The translations under genes and the position numbers were made by a program. Below the pieces are notes generated by a model. It made no database searches and had not been told where the DNA came from. It saw nothing but the letters and a program-made list of their open reading frames with translations. DNA of 64,000 nt from Gracilaria domingensis (taxonomy: Eukaryota > Rhodophyta > Florideophyceae > Gracilariales > Gracilariaceae), in the NCBI GenBank assembly GCA_022539475.1, contig VCMS01000114.1, positions 1-64,000 of the forward strand, read 5' to 3'. Positions 10,312 through 21,659 of the stretch are shown here, in pieces. Every line of letters begins with the position of its first letter. Positions within the stretch are counted from its first letter, which is position 1.

Positions 10312-12367
10312 CGGGGCTCACCGAATTCGGTGCGTGAACTCCGTTCGGGGGGCCTAACTGAACCCCATGCGTGGGTACTTCGCCTTGAACCTGGTTCGAA
10401 GGTGCCTGTGCCGGAACGGAGGGCTGAGAATAGACCGGAACCGGTAATCCCAGTTCAGCTCTGGCCTTATCATATTCCTTTCGTGGAACAGATTCCTTTT
10501 CCTCGGGCGTGAGGGCGTCGTAATACGCAATAATTTTCGGCCTGTGCGACAGCGGAAATACGCACTGCGTCGATACGTGACCTGGAAGGTAGCACTGGTA
10601 ACATATGACCGAGGCCGGTTTGTCGCGAGGACGATTGTCCACTCGACGTTGTGGTGGTGTGTCCTTCCACCCTGGACACTTCAGACGCGACGAATTGTTA
10701 GCGTAAGGCAGCGGGGCTGCAGGCACCCAAACCCCTTTGGCATACAATGCGGGGTCTTCTTCCGTGCTCGGAATCGAGGTTGACGGCAGGTCCGTAGATC
10801 CGTAAGAATCGGGGTTACTTCCGATGAAGTGGACGTTATCAGCATCACCGACAGCGGTTTCACGTCGCAAAACCGACATCGATGGTGACGAACTCTCCGC
10901 GAGTAGCGCTTTCGAGCGGCGCTGCCCCGGGTTGCGGGCTCGATACGTCTCTCCTTCCGCCTGGGCGTAATTAACCAACTCTAGGTACGTCATTCGGCGT
11001 TTTTCCTCGCGTCGGCGAGCGACCAACGACCGAATGGTGGGGTCCAAACCATCAACAAACATGGTACACCGCTCCTGTGCGGAATACACATTACCACATC
11101 GGTGAAACGCTTTGTTCAACTGCGTTGAATAAACCGTTTCAGATTCTCCACTCTTCCGTCTAGTGTCGCGAACAGCAAGAGTAGCGCTGTAAATCGCGTT
11201 GGAAGTCGCGTACGACCTGAGAAGGTAGTTCACGGCTTCCGGCCAACACGTGACTCCTCCTTCCGAGGCTCTCGAGGTTCCTCGAACTGAGTTATACTGA
11301 TCTCCCGCAGTCCCTGTTAGGAAGTACGGCAGTGACACATATGCCTGTGCTTCACTCATACCGAGTATATCGGCCTCCTGGACGAACCTGGCAAGGAAAT
11401 CCAAGATAAGGATAGGATCTGTCCCCGAGAACTTCCCTGTTTCAAGGGTAACATTCAACCTTCGAATGTAGTCCTTCACCTTACCGGTTCCTCGCGAGGA
11501 GCGATTCGAAGTAACATCTTCCAACCGATAATAGCGGTACGACAACAGCTTTGTGTAGAGCGGGTCCGTCGGCTTTAACTCTTTGAGTCCCAAGTGGCGC
11601 CGTCCTTTCACGCGTGATCTCATCACTGCCTGAGTAGACTGCGTCGCTTTCGACCGTGTCGAACGTGACCTATGACGGTTGTCATCACTATCAGATGAAT
11701 CTGACGAACTGTCTTCAGTCATGCCGCTCGAGTCAGAGCGCGATGAATCCGAATCATAGTGAACTCGTTTTGGGTGTGGACGTTTCTGCTTCACCGAACG
11801 ATGGTCTTCATCTGCAGATGGATTTCCTTGAGGAACCTGTGCGTCCACAGCTTCATCCATACGGATTGTATCCTCCAGCGTTTCCAAGCGCGAACGAATT
11901 CGACCGATATCGGTGCGCATTTCCTCGACAAATGCCCGGTACTCCGTGACGAAGACGTCTGGGGTACCCAGATTTTCCATAATGGAATTCACGTCCCTTC
12001 TCAGAAGACGTAAGTCTCCTGAGACATCCCTCACCTGGGCATTATCAACCTGCGTCCTCAACGAGGTAACATCCTGTAGGAGTTCCACGTGAGCAGCGTG
12101 ATTAATATCCAAGCGGGATTCCAACCTAGCCAACTCGGCTACGGTAGCAGCGTTAGGGTTAACCATGGATGGTGTCTCAACGACGGGTTGAGCAGAACCC
12201 ACATTTTCCTTAGGTGCTTCCGTAACTGAACGCGTTCTCCGGGGGCGGGGTACGACCTCAAGAGGTTGCGCCTCATCTGGGATAGACCGGGACGTCGGTG
12301 CAACGGGTGGAACCGCAGCTGACGACCGCGCTGAACCAGCTCGAGAACCTCGAGGCGGTTGCGGCAT
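10307..12367 (-). CDS. gag: Gypsy-2 gag polyprotein (intact reading frame, truncated at the end)
   Basis: Gag packages the element RNA into virus-like particles. From the first in-frame ATG at 12367 it runs 686 codons without a break. The N-terminal third is Arg/Ser/Pro-rich with an acidic Ser/Asp stretch. The middle third is the capsid-like region shared with gypsy-1. The C-terminal part has a zinc knuckle CYQCYLPGHVSTQC (C-x2-C-x4-H-x4-C). The stop TAG at 10307-10309 comes from the terminal bases of the gypsy-1 LTR, so the natural gag end and all of pol have been separated off by that insertion. The frame stays open upstream to 12436, without another ATG. Confidence 0.85.
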   Translation of the reverse strand: MPQPPRGSRAGSARSSAAVPPVAPTSRSIPDEAQPLEVVPRPRRTRSVTEAPKENVGSAQPVVETPSMVNPNAATVAELARLESRLDINHAAHVELLQDVTSLRTQVDNAQVRDVSGDLRLLRRDVNSIMENLGTPDVFVTEYRAFVEEMRTDIGRIRSRLETLEDTIRMDEAVDAQVPQGNPSADEDHRSVKQKRPHPKRVHYDSDSSRSDSSGMTEDSSSDSSDSDDNRHRSRSTRSKATQSTQAVMRSRVKGRRHLGLKELKPTDPLYTKLLSYRYYRLEDVTSNRSSRGTGKVKDYIRRLNVTLETGKFSGTDPILILDFLARFVQEADILGMSEAQAYVSLPYFLTGTAGDQYNSVRGTSRASEGGVTCWPEAVNYLLRSYATSNAIYSATLAVRDTRRKSGESETVYSTQLNKAFHRCGNVYSAQERCTMFVDGLDPTIRSLVARRREEKRRMTYLELVNYAQAEGETYRARNPGQRRSKALLAESSSPSMSVLRRETAVGDADNVHFIGSNPDSYGSTDLPSTSIPSTEEDPALYAKGVWVPAAPLPYANNSSRLKCPGWKDTPPQRRVDNRPRDKPASVICYQCYLPGHVSTQCVFPLSHRPKIIAYYDALTPEEKESVPRKEYDKARAELGLPVPVYSQPSVPAQAPSNQVQGEVPTHGVQLGPPNGVHAPNSVSPV

Positions 12368-12592
12368 ACTGAAAACCAGTAAGCAATCTGATCCAGATGA
12401 TGCAGTTAAACTCGTACACGAGTCTCCAAAGAACAAGAAAACTCAATAAACCTTCTCGGTAAACCACCACGTCAGCGGTTCACGTTCAAAAGTTGTCAAC
12501 CTCCAAAACTCTAAAGAGTCCTCTGATCGTTGTCAGAAAACGGTGATCCGTCAACAATCAAGTCAATTCCACGACAGTGACCTAAAACGGTT

Positions 12593-12608
12593 CTAAGTCG
12601 GGAGACCA
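12593..12608 (-). promoter_or_regulatory. Candidate primer-binding site of gypsy-2
   Basis: Three bases after the LTR end, the minus strand reads TGGTCTCCCGACTTAG. TGG complements the CCA end of a tRNA, and the position is right. I cannot name the tRNA from the sequence. Confidence 0.4.
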
Positions 12609-12611
12609 CTT

Positions 12612-13585
12612 TGTGGGGCAAACTCGGAAGAGTGAAACCCACCAGACTGTCCGAAGGTCCGCTCTCGTGAGAGATGGCAGACCAGTGACAGAGCCCTCTG
12701 TACCACCGTAACTCGGTTGTAAGGCCGAAGTGGCAACGGGCTATACCTACAGAGGTGATAGGCCACGTGGTGAGGAAACGATGAGAAACTCCAGAGATGG
12801 GGTGGTATCGGCAACGATGAAACACGACCAACGACAGGTGTAGTCCCGAGAGGGAAAGCAACAGAAAACAACAACCAAACAACACCCACACGCGACGGGT
12901 AGGGCCTCCTCGGCACTGTGCCCGGAGCGGGGCGAGATCCTCCAACGGTAATGCACGGGTCTCCGTAAACACGGCAAAACTCTATACAGAGTCGGATCAC
13001 TTCGTAATCTAGTCCTATACCTCCTCGGTACGACCCTCAGGTCCCGACATCAACGACAGATGTTCTTCAAAGGTACCGAGAGGGTAGGACCACCGTAACC
13101 AGACGTGGCTATACTCGCGAGAGTGATAACCCACGTAGGCGGTTGGCGCCAGAGCCTCACTCGTGTAGAGTCCACTCAGGAGAGCGCTACTCGACAAAGA
13201 GTTCACTTAGAAGTGCTCGGGTTGACTTTACAAAGGTGCTCGCGACGACGAGGTCGAGCTCACCTAAGTAGGTCTAAACTAACTATGTACACGTGGTGCA
13301 CACCCGCAGGGGTCCGTACACGTGGCTAGCCCAGTGTCAGGCACCTCAGGTGCACTACCTATTGTCCCGTAATATGCACACACACGGTGGTGTAGTACAC
13401 GCGTCCACCTAGCGGTATTGGCCAGCAATGGCAACCCTGATTACAGGTAACTGTGGGAAAGCCATTCCAAAAGTAACCGCCAAAATTGGGTCCAACTCAT
13501 AACTCTTCGAGTGCATCCTCGTATAACTCCCCTGAGTATATGAGGCGCATCATCCTGATAACCACGCAAATTGCGTTGCTCTACA
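12612..13585 (-). repeat. 5' LTR of gypsy-2
   Basis: On the minus strand it begins TGTAGAGCAACG at 13585 and ends GCCCCACA at 12612, a length of 974 bp, comparable to the 989-bp LTR of gypsy-1. It shares internal blocks with it. Gag follows after a short leader, which fixes it as the 5' LTR. Confidence 0.75.
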
Positions 13586-14421
13586 AAGGAGCGGAGCTTA
13601 AGTGGGTAACGAGATAGAGCCCAAACGATGGGATTACGAACACTCAACCGTTTGAACGGTGTATACGGAAAACCGCCACGGAGCGGAGCTACGGCCCGTG
13701 CCAACCGGCGGAAACAGGGCCGATAGCGGGCGAAAAGCACGCAGTGGTGCCAACAGAACGGACCAAAATGGGGTCCGAGAATACCCGTACGGGGGTGGAA
13801 GCAGTACCTACACCAGGCAGCGATGTCTAGAGCGACGCTACTCCTTGGCCGAGACGCTCGACGGTAGCCGATATAGGAACATTAACAAGACACAAACAGT
13901 AGGTTCAAGTTTGGGCTTCCTTAGAGACCCTGAGGGTTAGATATGTCGAGACCAGCCGTTTTTACCCTCCGCGAGGAGTAGTGAACCTACGTAGGCAACA
14001 ATATCTATAGCTTAGTCGTGGGAGATAGGACGCGACTCAGGTGAGTTCACTTTGTAGGCTCCAGGGCGAGATGGCCTGAGCCTATATAGGAATCCACCAA
14101 GAATTAAGCTCTTACTAACTACAACTGTGGTTTGTACCTCTCGAGGTTCGAACACATGTACGACCCAGTGTCAGGGTTTCTATGCACAACCCCGGCGAGT
14201 ACACCTTGAGTATCTACTCTACACGTCGACTACTAAGTCCAGCGTCCGCTCGTATCCGTGAGCCAATTCCCACATCTACCTATAAAGGTTCCTGCAGACT
14301 TCTTCCGAAATTTAACCAAAAATGGGGGTGTAATTCATAGTGTGCGCCACGTCACTCAATGGGTTCCGTGCTCATTATGAGATGCATCAGGCGCCGATTA
14401 CCGGATCGTGTTTGCTCCACA
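13586..14421 (-). repeat. Truncated LTR of the same gypsy family
   Basis: The minus strand starts TGTGGAGCAAACACG at 14421 and follows the gypsy-1 LTR for about 730 bp (CCCTGACACTGGGTCGT, GAGTCGCGTCCT, CTGCCTACGTAGGTT, CCGCTATCGG). It breaks off where the gypsy-2 LTR begins. Gypsy-2 may have inserted into it, or this is a neighbouring solo LTR. Confidence 0.65.
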
Positions 14422-15921
14422 CTTACCATTGCTGAGAGTGCTTACCCTGCGTTACGCATCTGCTTCCGTGATGTTTTCTCACTCTCAGAAGGTTGGTTTG
14501 CCCGTTTATATTAGTGTGAAAGCTTCTCGCACCTCTCTAATTGTCATGGCCACCCTCAGCTACTTCCCGAACATTTCCGCTCCGCCTCCTCCTTCCCCCC
14601 TACTCGGTACCCGTGTTAAATCGAGCCTGACGAAGAGGATGTAGAATTTGTCGCCGAATTTGTCTCGGGCATTGCTGGCTTTGCGAGCGCTCCACCTTCT
14701 CAAATTTCCAATTTTTACCTGTTGCGTGCGTATCTTGCTGGATCGCAGGACGCTTTTAGGTGCGTCAAAGATGGCATGAATGCGCAGCGTCCCTGCGGGT
14801 CCGCTTACGCTGCCCTTGTTCTGGTCCTCGGGACCCTTCGCCGCTTCACGAGGGCTCTGGAGGCCCGCTTGCTGGACGCTTAGGACTGTCCCGTTGTGCT
14901 GAATAAAGGTTCGCCTTCTCTTTATCTCACATGTGCCAATCCACTCTAAAAACTCCTTATGGCATAAACGTGGAAACAGAGAAACAGGTCAAACACTCCA
15001 TATGGACCGTTTAAGGTCCTAAACCCTTTCTTATGGGCAAACTGTGTCTCTACTCATCAGTCTTTACAGATTTCAAATTTGGACAAGTAGTTCCGCAGAT
15101 AGAAGAAAATTATTACAACATTGAATCGGTCCAGTCTGACCCATTCCCAAAGAACGACGCATGTAGATTGTTGTCATGAGGACAATACCGATCTAAGACG
15201 TTCTTCACTAGACACTGGCGACGAGTACCTTCATTAGCAGATGGAACTTCTGCCAAGCACGGAATAGAACATTTAAAGTCATCCAGACGCGACAATCGTG
15301 CTGCTGTATCAATCTAACTTGCAGGGCATTCTGTGGTATAACCGATTGGTGCGAGCTGCTAGTTGGGAGCCCTGCGTGGGCTCGACCCTGCGGAGAAGTG
15401 AAACGCGTGACACCTAATACGTCGGCAGCACCCGCCGTTGCCTATAGTGCAAAGTGACCAACTGGTAAATACGCCTGCACTGGTGTGCGGCAGGCACGTA
15501 TAACCCTCGAGGTCAGCAAAACTATTAGAGGACTACTAGACTTACCAATTGGTGACTGTAGAACCGAACCGAACTGGTGTCAAATTAGCCTAGTTGGTGC
15601 TTGCCTTTACCATTTGGTGTGGTAGGTTGGCGTCTCGGGGGTTTAGTACACCCGAGCGCCCCTCCGGCTCTCACGGAGCTAGTGCCACGTGGGCCACCGG
15701 TGAGGTGCATTTGTCATGCATATATATACACCACCTAGTAAATATCAATTCCAAATTACTGAAAATAAACTAATTAGTCCTTGCCATGCCTTTGCTTGAG
15801 CGTCCTGCGTGGTACAGTAGACACACGTGCCCAGAGGCCCAAAACGTGACCACTTGGTCTCCTAGAGCCCCCGTTGATCCCCCAAGCCATACTACACATT
15901 CTGTCGTGCAATCCGAATAGC
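14422..15921. other. Intergenic stretch with a split open frame
   Basis: No recognised gene. A plus-strand frame 14408-14644 and a second frame from about 14620 to 14883 (DEEDVEFVAEFVSGIAGFA, ending ALEARLLDA then TAG) could be one short protein broken by a frameshift. AATAAA follows at about 14902. Between 15340 and 15630 several copies of ATTGGTG or CTGGTG cluster, as in a decayed promoter or LTR. Confidence 0.3.
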
Positions 15922-16740
15922 CGGAACACAAGAGCCGCGTCGCGGAAGGCGCACTCACAGGTTATTTAGGACCTGCTCTCTAAAGAGGTAGATGCAGCAG
16001 TAGAACTGTCTGAAAGGCCAGCGGGATAGAAGGTGTAAGTCCGCATGTTTTCGATCTGAGCGTGCAGTCGGAGGTCAGGAGGGAAGAAACGGCGTAGATA
16101 TTCGGATATACGGTGTGCTACAGCGAGATGAAGTATCCAGCGGAAGAGTATGGGAAACAAGAGATCAGTAAACCAGGTGCACTGCGAAGCACTGACTCGT
16201 GATGAACGCGAATTACTCTGTAAACTAGTAAGTGAACGTTTACAACAGTGCAGAAAAAAAGAGCAGTATAAAGGAACTGATAACCGATAAACAACAAAAA
16301 GATGCCGTAACGATGGTCCAATAGTTCTCAAGGATAGACGTGGATAGAAATTACTTGGATGCGGCGGCTTAGACTGCTAAGGGACGACGAAATGTGCGCA
16401 CGCGACCAGAAGCTAGAGGCAAAAACTTGCTTGAAGTTTACTTCTCATACATTGGCGGCAGGTGCCGCCGTCTATTACAGGCGTTAAAAATTATCAACTG
16501 AAAGTATATAAATATTTGGTGCAGCCATTTAGCACTGTAAGCGTGTAATAGCGTAGCTGGATTGCTACCGCGCACCCGGCATCATGTTACTTTAGCACAC
16601 GTGTGCAGAAAAAGTACTCTCTGTAGGCATACTCTAAAACACGGCCACTAAAACAGTAGTCTCTCATATTTTGAGGTGTTGACGCTGGTAACGGATGAAC
16701 AGACTATAAAAAGCATTTCGGTGCATTGCTCGGCAAGTCG
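15922..16740 (-). repeat. LTR copy of the 33.8/49.5 kb family, minus strand
   Basis: Read on the minus strand, it matches the LTRs at 33785-34621 and 49518-50354 in order: ACCTCNNNATGAGAG, TTTCTGCACACGTGTGCTAA, GATGCCGGGTGC, CGTTACGGCATCTTTTT, CACGAGTCAGTGC and CCGCGACGCGGCTCTTGT. The ends are eroded, so the boundaries are approximate. Confidence 0.7.
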
Positions 16741-17217
16741 TTTTGCTTAACACATTTTATCTTTTGCAACTTAAACTGTTGGCTTCGCAAATTTGTGGGA
16801 AACTCTTTGACCCAAAGACAGCGAGGTTCTGTTGACATAACTCGTGATAACGTGTTAGTCGCAGAACAAAAGGAAAAAACGGTAAACGTATACGTATCTG
16901 CCCACAAAAATCTTCAGTCATACCAAATTATTTCATACTCTTCAATCGCCTTATTGCTCTCTTTTTTTGCGTTAACTGTCTTTATTATAATGCAACGTAC
17001 AATAAAATCTATCTAGTGCAGCTCTTTCTTCACCGGGCCGAATGCTTCATCACAAACATTTTTTGTGTGCCCGGCAACAGGATAATAAAGTGTTTTTGCG
17101 TCCTTCGAGACCCAGCAAAATTCTTTACGCTAGATAAAAGAAAATATTTCTGTTTTTATTTTGTTCAGCGCAGTAATCTGCATGTAAGTTGATGGCTCTG
17201 CAATTCGAGTAGTCTGC
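16741..17217. other. AT-rich spacer
   Basis: I see no supported gene. A plus-strand open frame at 16726-17016 ends in a hydrophobic stretch but shows no family resemblance and is probably chance. Confidence 0.3.
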
Positions 17218-17694
17218 CTAACATTTTTCAATTTTGTAATGCAGCATTGATCCTACTTTATTACCTCTTTTGTTCCCAGACCAATCCCCTACGGCCAAAC
17301 CAAATAAATAGGTGATACTTTTATTTCTGATATGACAACCGAAGATATCAAATATGAGCTCGGTTGCAAAATGTAGCTGTTTTGGTTTACGTGATAATCG
17401 CGGCAGTAAAAAGGTTTTAGCGAAATCGAATACGATATGAACACTAATGTGTTTAGATTGAGCTTTGGATCGCATTATTTTGTAGAAGTGAAATTTCTGA
17501 AGAACCTTAGTTTTGTGTTTCTCTCTTGCTGCAATGAGTATTTTCTTCGTCCTGCTCTCAATTATTGCATTTGATTTATTCAGAAGCGTTTTGCACGTAT
17601 GGCAAAAGTCGCTCCCGGACTTCATGATGCGGTGCGTCGGCATGTATGTTTTCCATACTTTCCGGAATGTTGGCATAGCAGTGCTCGAAATCAC
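17218..17694 (-). pseudogene. Transposase-like fragment
   Basis: A 158-codon frame has the layout of a widespread eukaryotic transposase-derived protein: a short Cys pair (CHTCKTL) before a Lys/Arg-rich helix, then HIVFDFAKTFLLPRLSRKP, in which the FDFAKT Asp resembles a first catalytic Asp of a DDE fold. A further part, IFGCHIRNKSITYLFGL, resembles the following strand of that family. It is much shorter than a full transposase and no later acidic residues can be placed. I assign it as a fragment with modest confidence; the family name is uncertain. Confidence 0.3.
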
Positions 17695-18380
17695 AACAAT
17701 GTTCCAAAAAACGCGTTAAAGGCGCCGTGTTGGACAGTGCATATTTTTAAATAATTTTATTAGAATATGACTGATATTTTGAAAACAAAGAGAGCATTCT
17801 ATATATAAGCGCGCACTTTTTGTCATTGTTCCAACAACCTAGAAACATTACCAAAACTACTGTGCATGCTAGTATTTATTCTATTTTCGCTAAAATTGGC
17901 TATACATTTTGAGCTGATTAGCGAGTGGCCACGCCAGTAGGAGCTTTGCAATAAATCCACTTCTTCGTTCCTCGAAATTATAATTTTTTTTATAGCCGAG
18001 TCCGGATAGGTGCTTCTTTCACACGCGTGTCCAGCGATTACGTTTTTGTTTCGTAACAAACTCAGACTAAATTGAAAAAATTTGTTAACCTCTCACTTTT
18101 TGAGACAAAAGCAGCTGTTGACTCCGTAGCTCGAAATCACAGGAATCACAGTAATTCCTTCATAAAAACGTTCTACCTTGTCCACTACCTTTATCTTCTG
18201 TACTTGGCTTAGTATGTTTTGCTCAAAAAGTTTCTCATAGTCTGGCAATCTATTTCTACCATATGTAATTCCAACTTCAATACATAAGAATGCTTTCTAT
18301 TAATGGGTCACCCTCTCCAGAGATTTAAGAAGGACTTCAAAACAAAATTTCTCACGTTTTGAGTACAACGCGACTAAAGT
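17695..18380. other. AT-rich intergenic DNA upstream of the zinc-finger gene
   Basis: No open frame of note. It probably contains the promoter of the gene at 18381, but no clear TATA box could be placed. Confidence 0.3.
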
Positions 18381-19199
18381 ATGCCGAAATTGAATCGGAA
18401 GTATCGCAAAGGTGATGCGAAGCACAACTATAGAACAGCCTTCGAAAACCTTAGTGCCAGAAACTTATACAATGTAGATAATGGAAGAGCGAGTTCTACA
18501 ACACACCAAAGATTCCAACTTTCTATGGAACAATTCCATACAGACCCACCATCTCCATCTACGGTGGATGAGCTTGAACAAAAGGAGAAAGCTTCAGCTC
18601 TGGATTCAAGCCTGTATGGGAATTCGTGGTATGAAGAAGAAGATCTACTTGTGGCAGACTTCTCGCAAAAAGACCAAGTTATCCGACAATGCGCTAGATC
18701 AAAGTCATCTTTCTCTGCAAGGCAGTATTCGTCACCGTTGCAGCCTTCCCCCGTCGATGACATCATCCGAAGTCCTCACTCTGTAGAGCGTGATGACCGC
18801 AGCAGAACGCACAGAACGTCTTCGTCTGTGTCGACTAACGAAATTACGAGTTCGAATATACCTCCGTTTTCTTTGCGACCAGCTGTCCGTAGCTCTGAAT
18901 ACGAAGGCAGCGAGGAAATCAGAGAGAAACGAAAGTACAAGTGTTCAAAATGCAACCAGAACTTCATCAGTAAGGCCTCTTTGTGGAATCATGGGCAAAC
19001 CCATACAAAGATCGATGAAAACTGCAAATTCTGTGGCAAACATTTTACTTCTAAGACACGAATGAATTCCCACGTGAGAAGAATACACACAGGACCAAAG
19101 TGGAAGGAGAGTTGTTCTGTTTGTAACGCGGCCTTTACTCGCAAAGACAATATGAAGGCCCACATGAAGAGTTTTCATCAAGATTATTTGAAGCGATGA
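18381..19199 (+). CDS. C2H2 zinc-finger protein
   Basis: A single-exon protein of 272 residues, probably a nucleic-acid-binding regulator in the nucleus. Three C-terminal C2H2 fingers are visible at residues about 188-208 (C-x2-C-x12-H-x3-H), 215-236 and 245-266 (both C-x2-C-x12-H-x4-H). The second and third are spaced by a linker beginning HTGPKW, close to the classical TGEKP linker. The N-terminal 180 residues are Ser-rich, polar and probably disordered, with no domain I recognise. The ATG at 18381 is the first in frame. The gene has AT-rich flanks and no transposon signature, so it is likely a host gene. Its targets cannot be told from sequence. Confidence 0.8.
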   Translation: MPKLNRKYRKGDAKHNYRTAFENLSARNLYNVDNGRASSTTHQRFQLSMEQFHTDPPSPSTVDELEQKEKASALDSSLYGNSWYEEEDLLVADFSQKDQVIRQCARSKSSFSARQYSSPLQPSPVDDIIRSPHSVERDDRSRTHRTSSSVSTNEITSSNIPPFSLRPAVRSSEYEGSEEIREKRKYKCSKCNQNFISKASLWNHGQTHTKIDENCKFCGKHFTSKTRMNSHVRRIHTGPKWKESCSVCNAAFTRKDNMKAHMKSFHQDYLKR

Positions 19200-20191
19200 G
19201 AAGGAAATGAAGAAGGTTCTTCGAGCAGTAATAAGAGTTCGATTAATTTTCTTTTGTTGTATTTAAACTGGAAAAGGTGTGCGACTATATATTAAATGCT
19301 CTTTTTTATCAAATAAGCAGCCACGGATTCATAAAACTATTAAGAAACTACGTTCTATGAGAAAAAATATTTAGGTTCTGGAAATTTTCTCAGATTGGAT
19401 CCCTATCGCAGAGCTCTTACTGTTGGCTGCATTATCCTATCTAAAAATAGAAATTTGATCTAATCTGAGCTAGAACTTCTAAAAAAACTAGCAAACTGTC
19501 TCTTTTTGGCGCATTATATGATTTTTGGTACTCTTCTGGTTTTCTTCGTTTATAATTAGAATCTAACTTTTTGTTTCAAACAATGTAGTAAACGCTGAGC
19601 TTTTGTCTCAAAAACATGCCCCGTATCACACGCCGCATTTTGCCTTTTTTTGTAAATGGGATGCAGTTAGATAAATAGACTACCAGCAAATAAACTCGCA
19701 AAGAGAGAAAAACGTTCATGTTGTCCCAAAATGGGAGGACATATCTCTTGAATACCAAAACTGATTTAATGTTCCAAGCTTTCTACACACATGTTAACAA
19801 GATATACCAACATCTTGGGAACTTTTTCGCTGCACAGTCTCACATAGCGACTCTAATCCAATGTTCATGAAAGCTGCTATTACCCCAGAAGCTTCAGAAG
19901 CTTACATTATTGGCCAACTTCAGATATATGATCTTCTATCCCCACACAAATCGCCTTCCTTACCCAAGACAACTACAATTGGCTACCGCGAGTTGACATA
20001 TCTAGTGTAAAATCACGCAGTTTACGAGTTTCGTTCCAGCAATCCTAAATTTGACGAGATACTTATCTTAGGAAGGAGCGGAAATACTATGCAACAATTG
20101 AGATCAAGAACATGGATTATTTCTATTTGCTTTCCTTGCCAGAATGGTTTGTACTGATTCGCGAAATGCACGAAACGGAACCCCAGTCTTC
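19200..20191. other. AT-rich intergenic DNA
   Basis: About 1 kb between the zinc-finger gene and the convergent small secreted protein. I see no gene, repeat array or RNA here. Confidence 0.35.
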
Positions 20192-20563
20192 CTACTCATA
20201 CTGCCGTTCTGCGACATTCTTGAAACGTGATTCTGCCTGATGATGAGATACAGAACGTTCCATCGGAACAGAATGATCGTTCATGCTGAGACCTGTGGCA
20301 GTTCGAATCGGAGGGCTTGGGATCGAAGTCGATATAACGAACCCACCCACACAAAGTTCCCTGCAACCCCTTCGGCAATCAAAGTTTAGTCCACACTGAC
20401 TGATGATGCGACACACTCTTCTGCACTGACGTGGAGTGAGGAGTATGTCGGCAGCCGCTGGTCGAAAAGGATTGGCGGTGAAATCCAACTGCTGAGCGAC
20501 ACTCAGACGAAGCCATGCCATGATCAACAAAACGAAACTCGTGAATGCCCGAAGAGTCAACAT
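20192..20563 (-). CDS. Small secreted cysteine-rich protein
   Basis: A 123-residue protein starting at the ATG at 20563. The first 23 residues form a clear signal peptide (hydrophobic FVLLIMAW core, cleavage likely after SVA). The mature part has six cysteines in one compact cluster at residues 47, 51, 57, 63, 67 and 71, spaced C-x3-C-x5-C-x5-C-x3-C-x3-C, which could form three disulfides. The remaining 50 residues have no cysteine and look unstructured. I do not recognise the family. A TATA box lies about 130 bp upstream (20691-20700). The signal peptide plus the cysteine cluster argue for a real extracellular or cell-wall protein; a defence or adhesion role would be speculation. Confidence 0.6.
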   Translation of the reverse strand: MLTLRAFTSFVLLIMAWLRLSVAQQLDFTANPFRPAAADILLTPRQCRRVCRIISQCGLNFDCRRGCRELCVGGFVISTSIPSPPIRTATGLSMNDHSVPMERSVSHHQAESRFKNVAERQYE

Positions 20564-20690
20564 TGAGTATAGATGAGAATTACGGGAAGTTGAACAATCT
20601 GGGTCCCGTGGGTCGCGTCACGAGAGCTGCGAATATGGTGATCAGACGAAAGTGATGAGTTCAAACATGTGCAATTGCCCACCTCTCTCG

Positions 20691-20700
20691 TTTTATAGGC
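20691..20700 (-). promoter_or_regulatory. TATA box of the cysteine-rich protein gene
   Basis: The minus strand reads CCTATAAAA, 128-137 bp upstream of the ATG at 20563. The peroxidase gene has the same CTATAAAA at nearly the same distance. Confidence 0.5.
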
Positions 20701-21659
20701 AGAGCTAGCTTCGGTCTTGGAGACCAGGGTATTTGGAGGGTGCAGGGTGGGACTCCCCATCACAACTAGGCGTCTCTACCACCTAAAAATGCCACAGATT
20801 TGTCCGTAACGCAGCTTCAAGCCAACCTCAGTGCCCTTTTAGTCGAATATCGTTCTAGGGACGTGCAAACTAATATGTTCTTGGACATGCGTTTGATCTC
20901 ATTCTCTAGTTTGTAGTCCCAAGCTCCCAAATTCAGAGGATTCCATCACTTAGGGACTGGCCCTAGGGTTTTACGCATATGTATCATTGTATAATAGAGT
21001 TCATCAAAAGTATCCGCGAATCAAGCGTTTGTAGATGTAGATCCGTTTCGGCAGGAAGGCACTGGGGGATGTTCCGAAACAAGGCACTTCAGAACGTGAG
21101 GATGTGGATGAAGACGGAAATTTATCAAAGCTATATTCTCGCCGGTTGCAAAACGTTTTGTTAGGTATCCTCTTCTGTACCGGAACACTCACCTTTGTGT
21201 TCCCCTAGCGGGGGAGGCAGTCGCCACGCAGAGTGCAACGACTTTTTTTGCATCGCTTTTGTGCACAGTGCACTTACGAGTCTGCTTGCATAGTGCAACA
21301 ACAAAAACACAGCCTGAAAAGAACAGTGTACCCGGGGTGCAAACGGTGCAGTGACACTGCGTCAAGCGCTAGCAAGAAGGTGGACGCGTTGTTCATGTCA
21401 CACTTGACGGCTCTCGCCGGCAATTAGAGAACCGTCATGGCACCAGTTGTTGAGGAAAAGAGGCAGATTGCGACGAAGGAAGACGGACCGTGGTTGAAGG
21501 CGGGGAAAGGTTCTTACAGCTGCTGGCGGCGCTGCTTTGGAAAGCATACAAGGGGATAAATTCAGTATGGAGTGTTCATCAAAAATGTTGAAAAAGAGAC
21601 CGGAATATTTGCACTTGCTGCGTTGCCAAATGAAGAAGTGAGACGCTGCGTGGGACGGA
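20701..21659. other. Intergenic stretch
   Basis: No supported gene; short frames on both strands lack any family resemblance. Confidence 0.3.

Larger units (their letters stand above)
10312..13585 (-). mobile_element. Gypsy-2: Ty3/gypsy element, 5' LTR, leader and gag only
   Basis: On the minus strand the order is 5' LTR (13585 to 12612), a leader of about 244 bp, and gag. Pol is absent within the window because gypsy-1 begins at 10311 in the opposite orientation. The missing part is expected beyond the left edge of the window, on the far side of gypsy-1. Gag and LTR are clearly of the same family as gypsy-1 but divergent. Confidence 0.8.
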
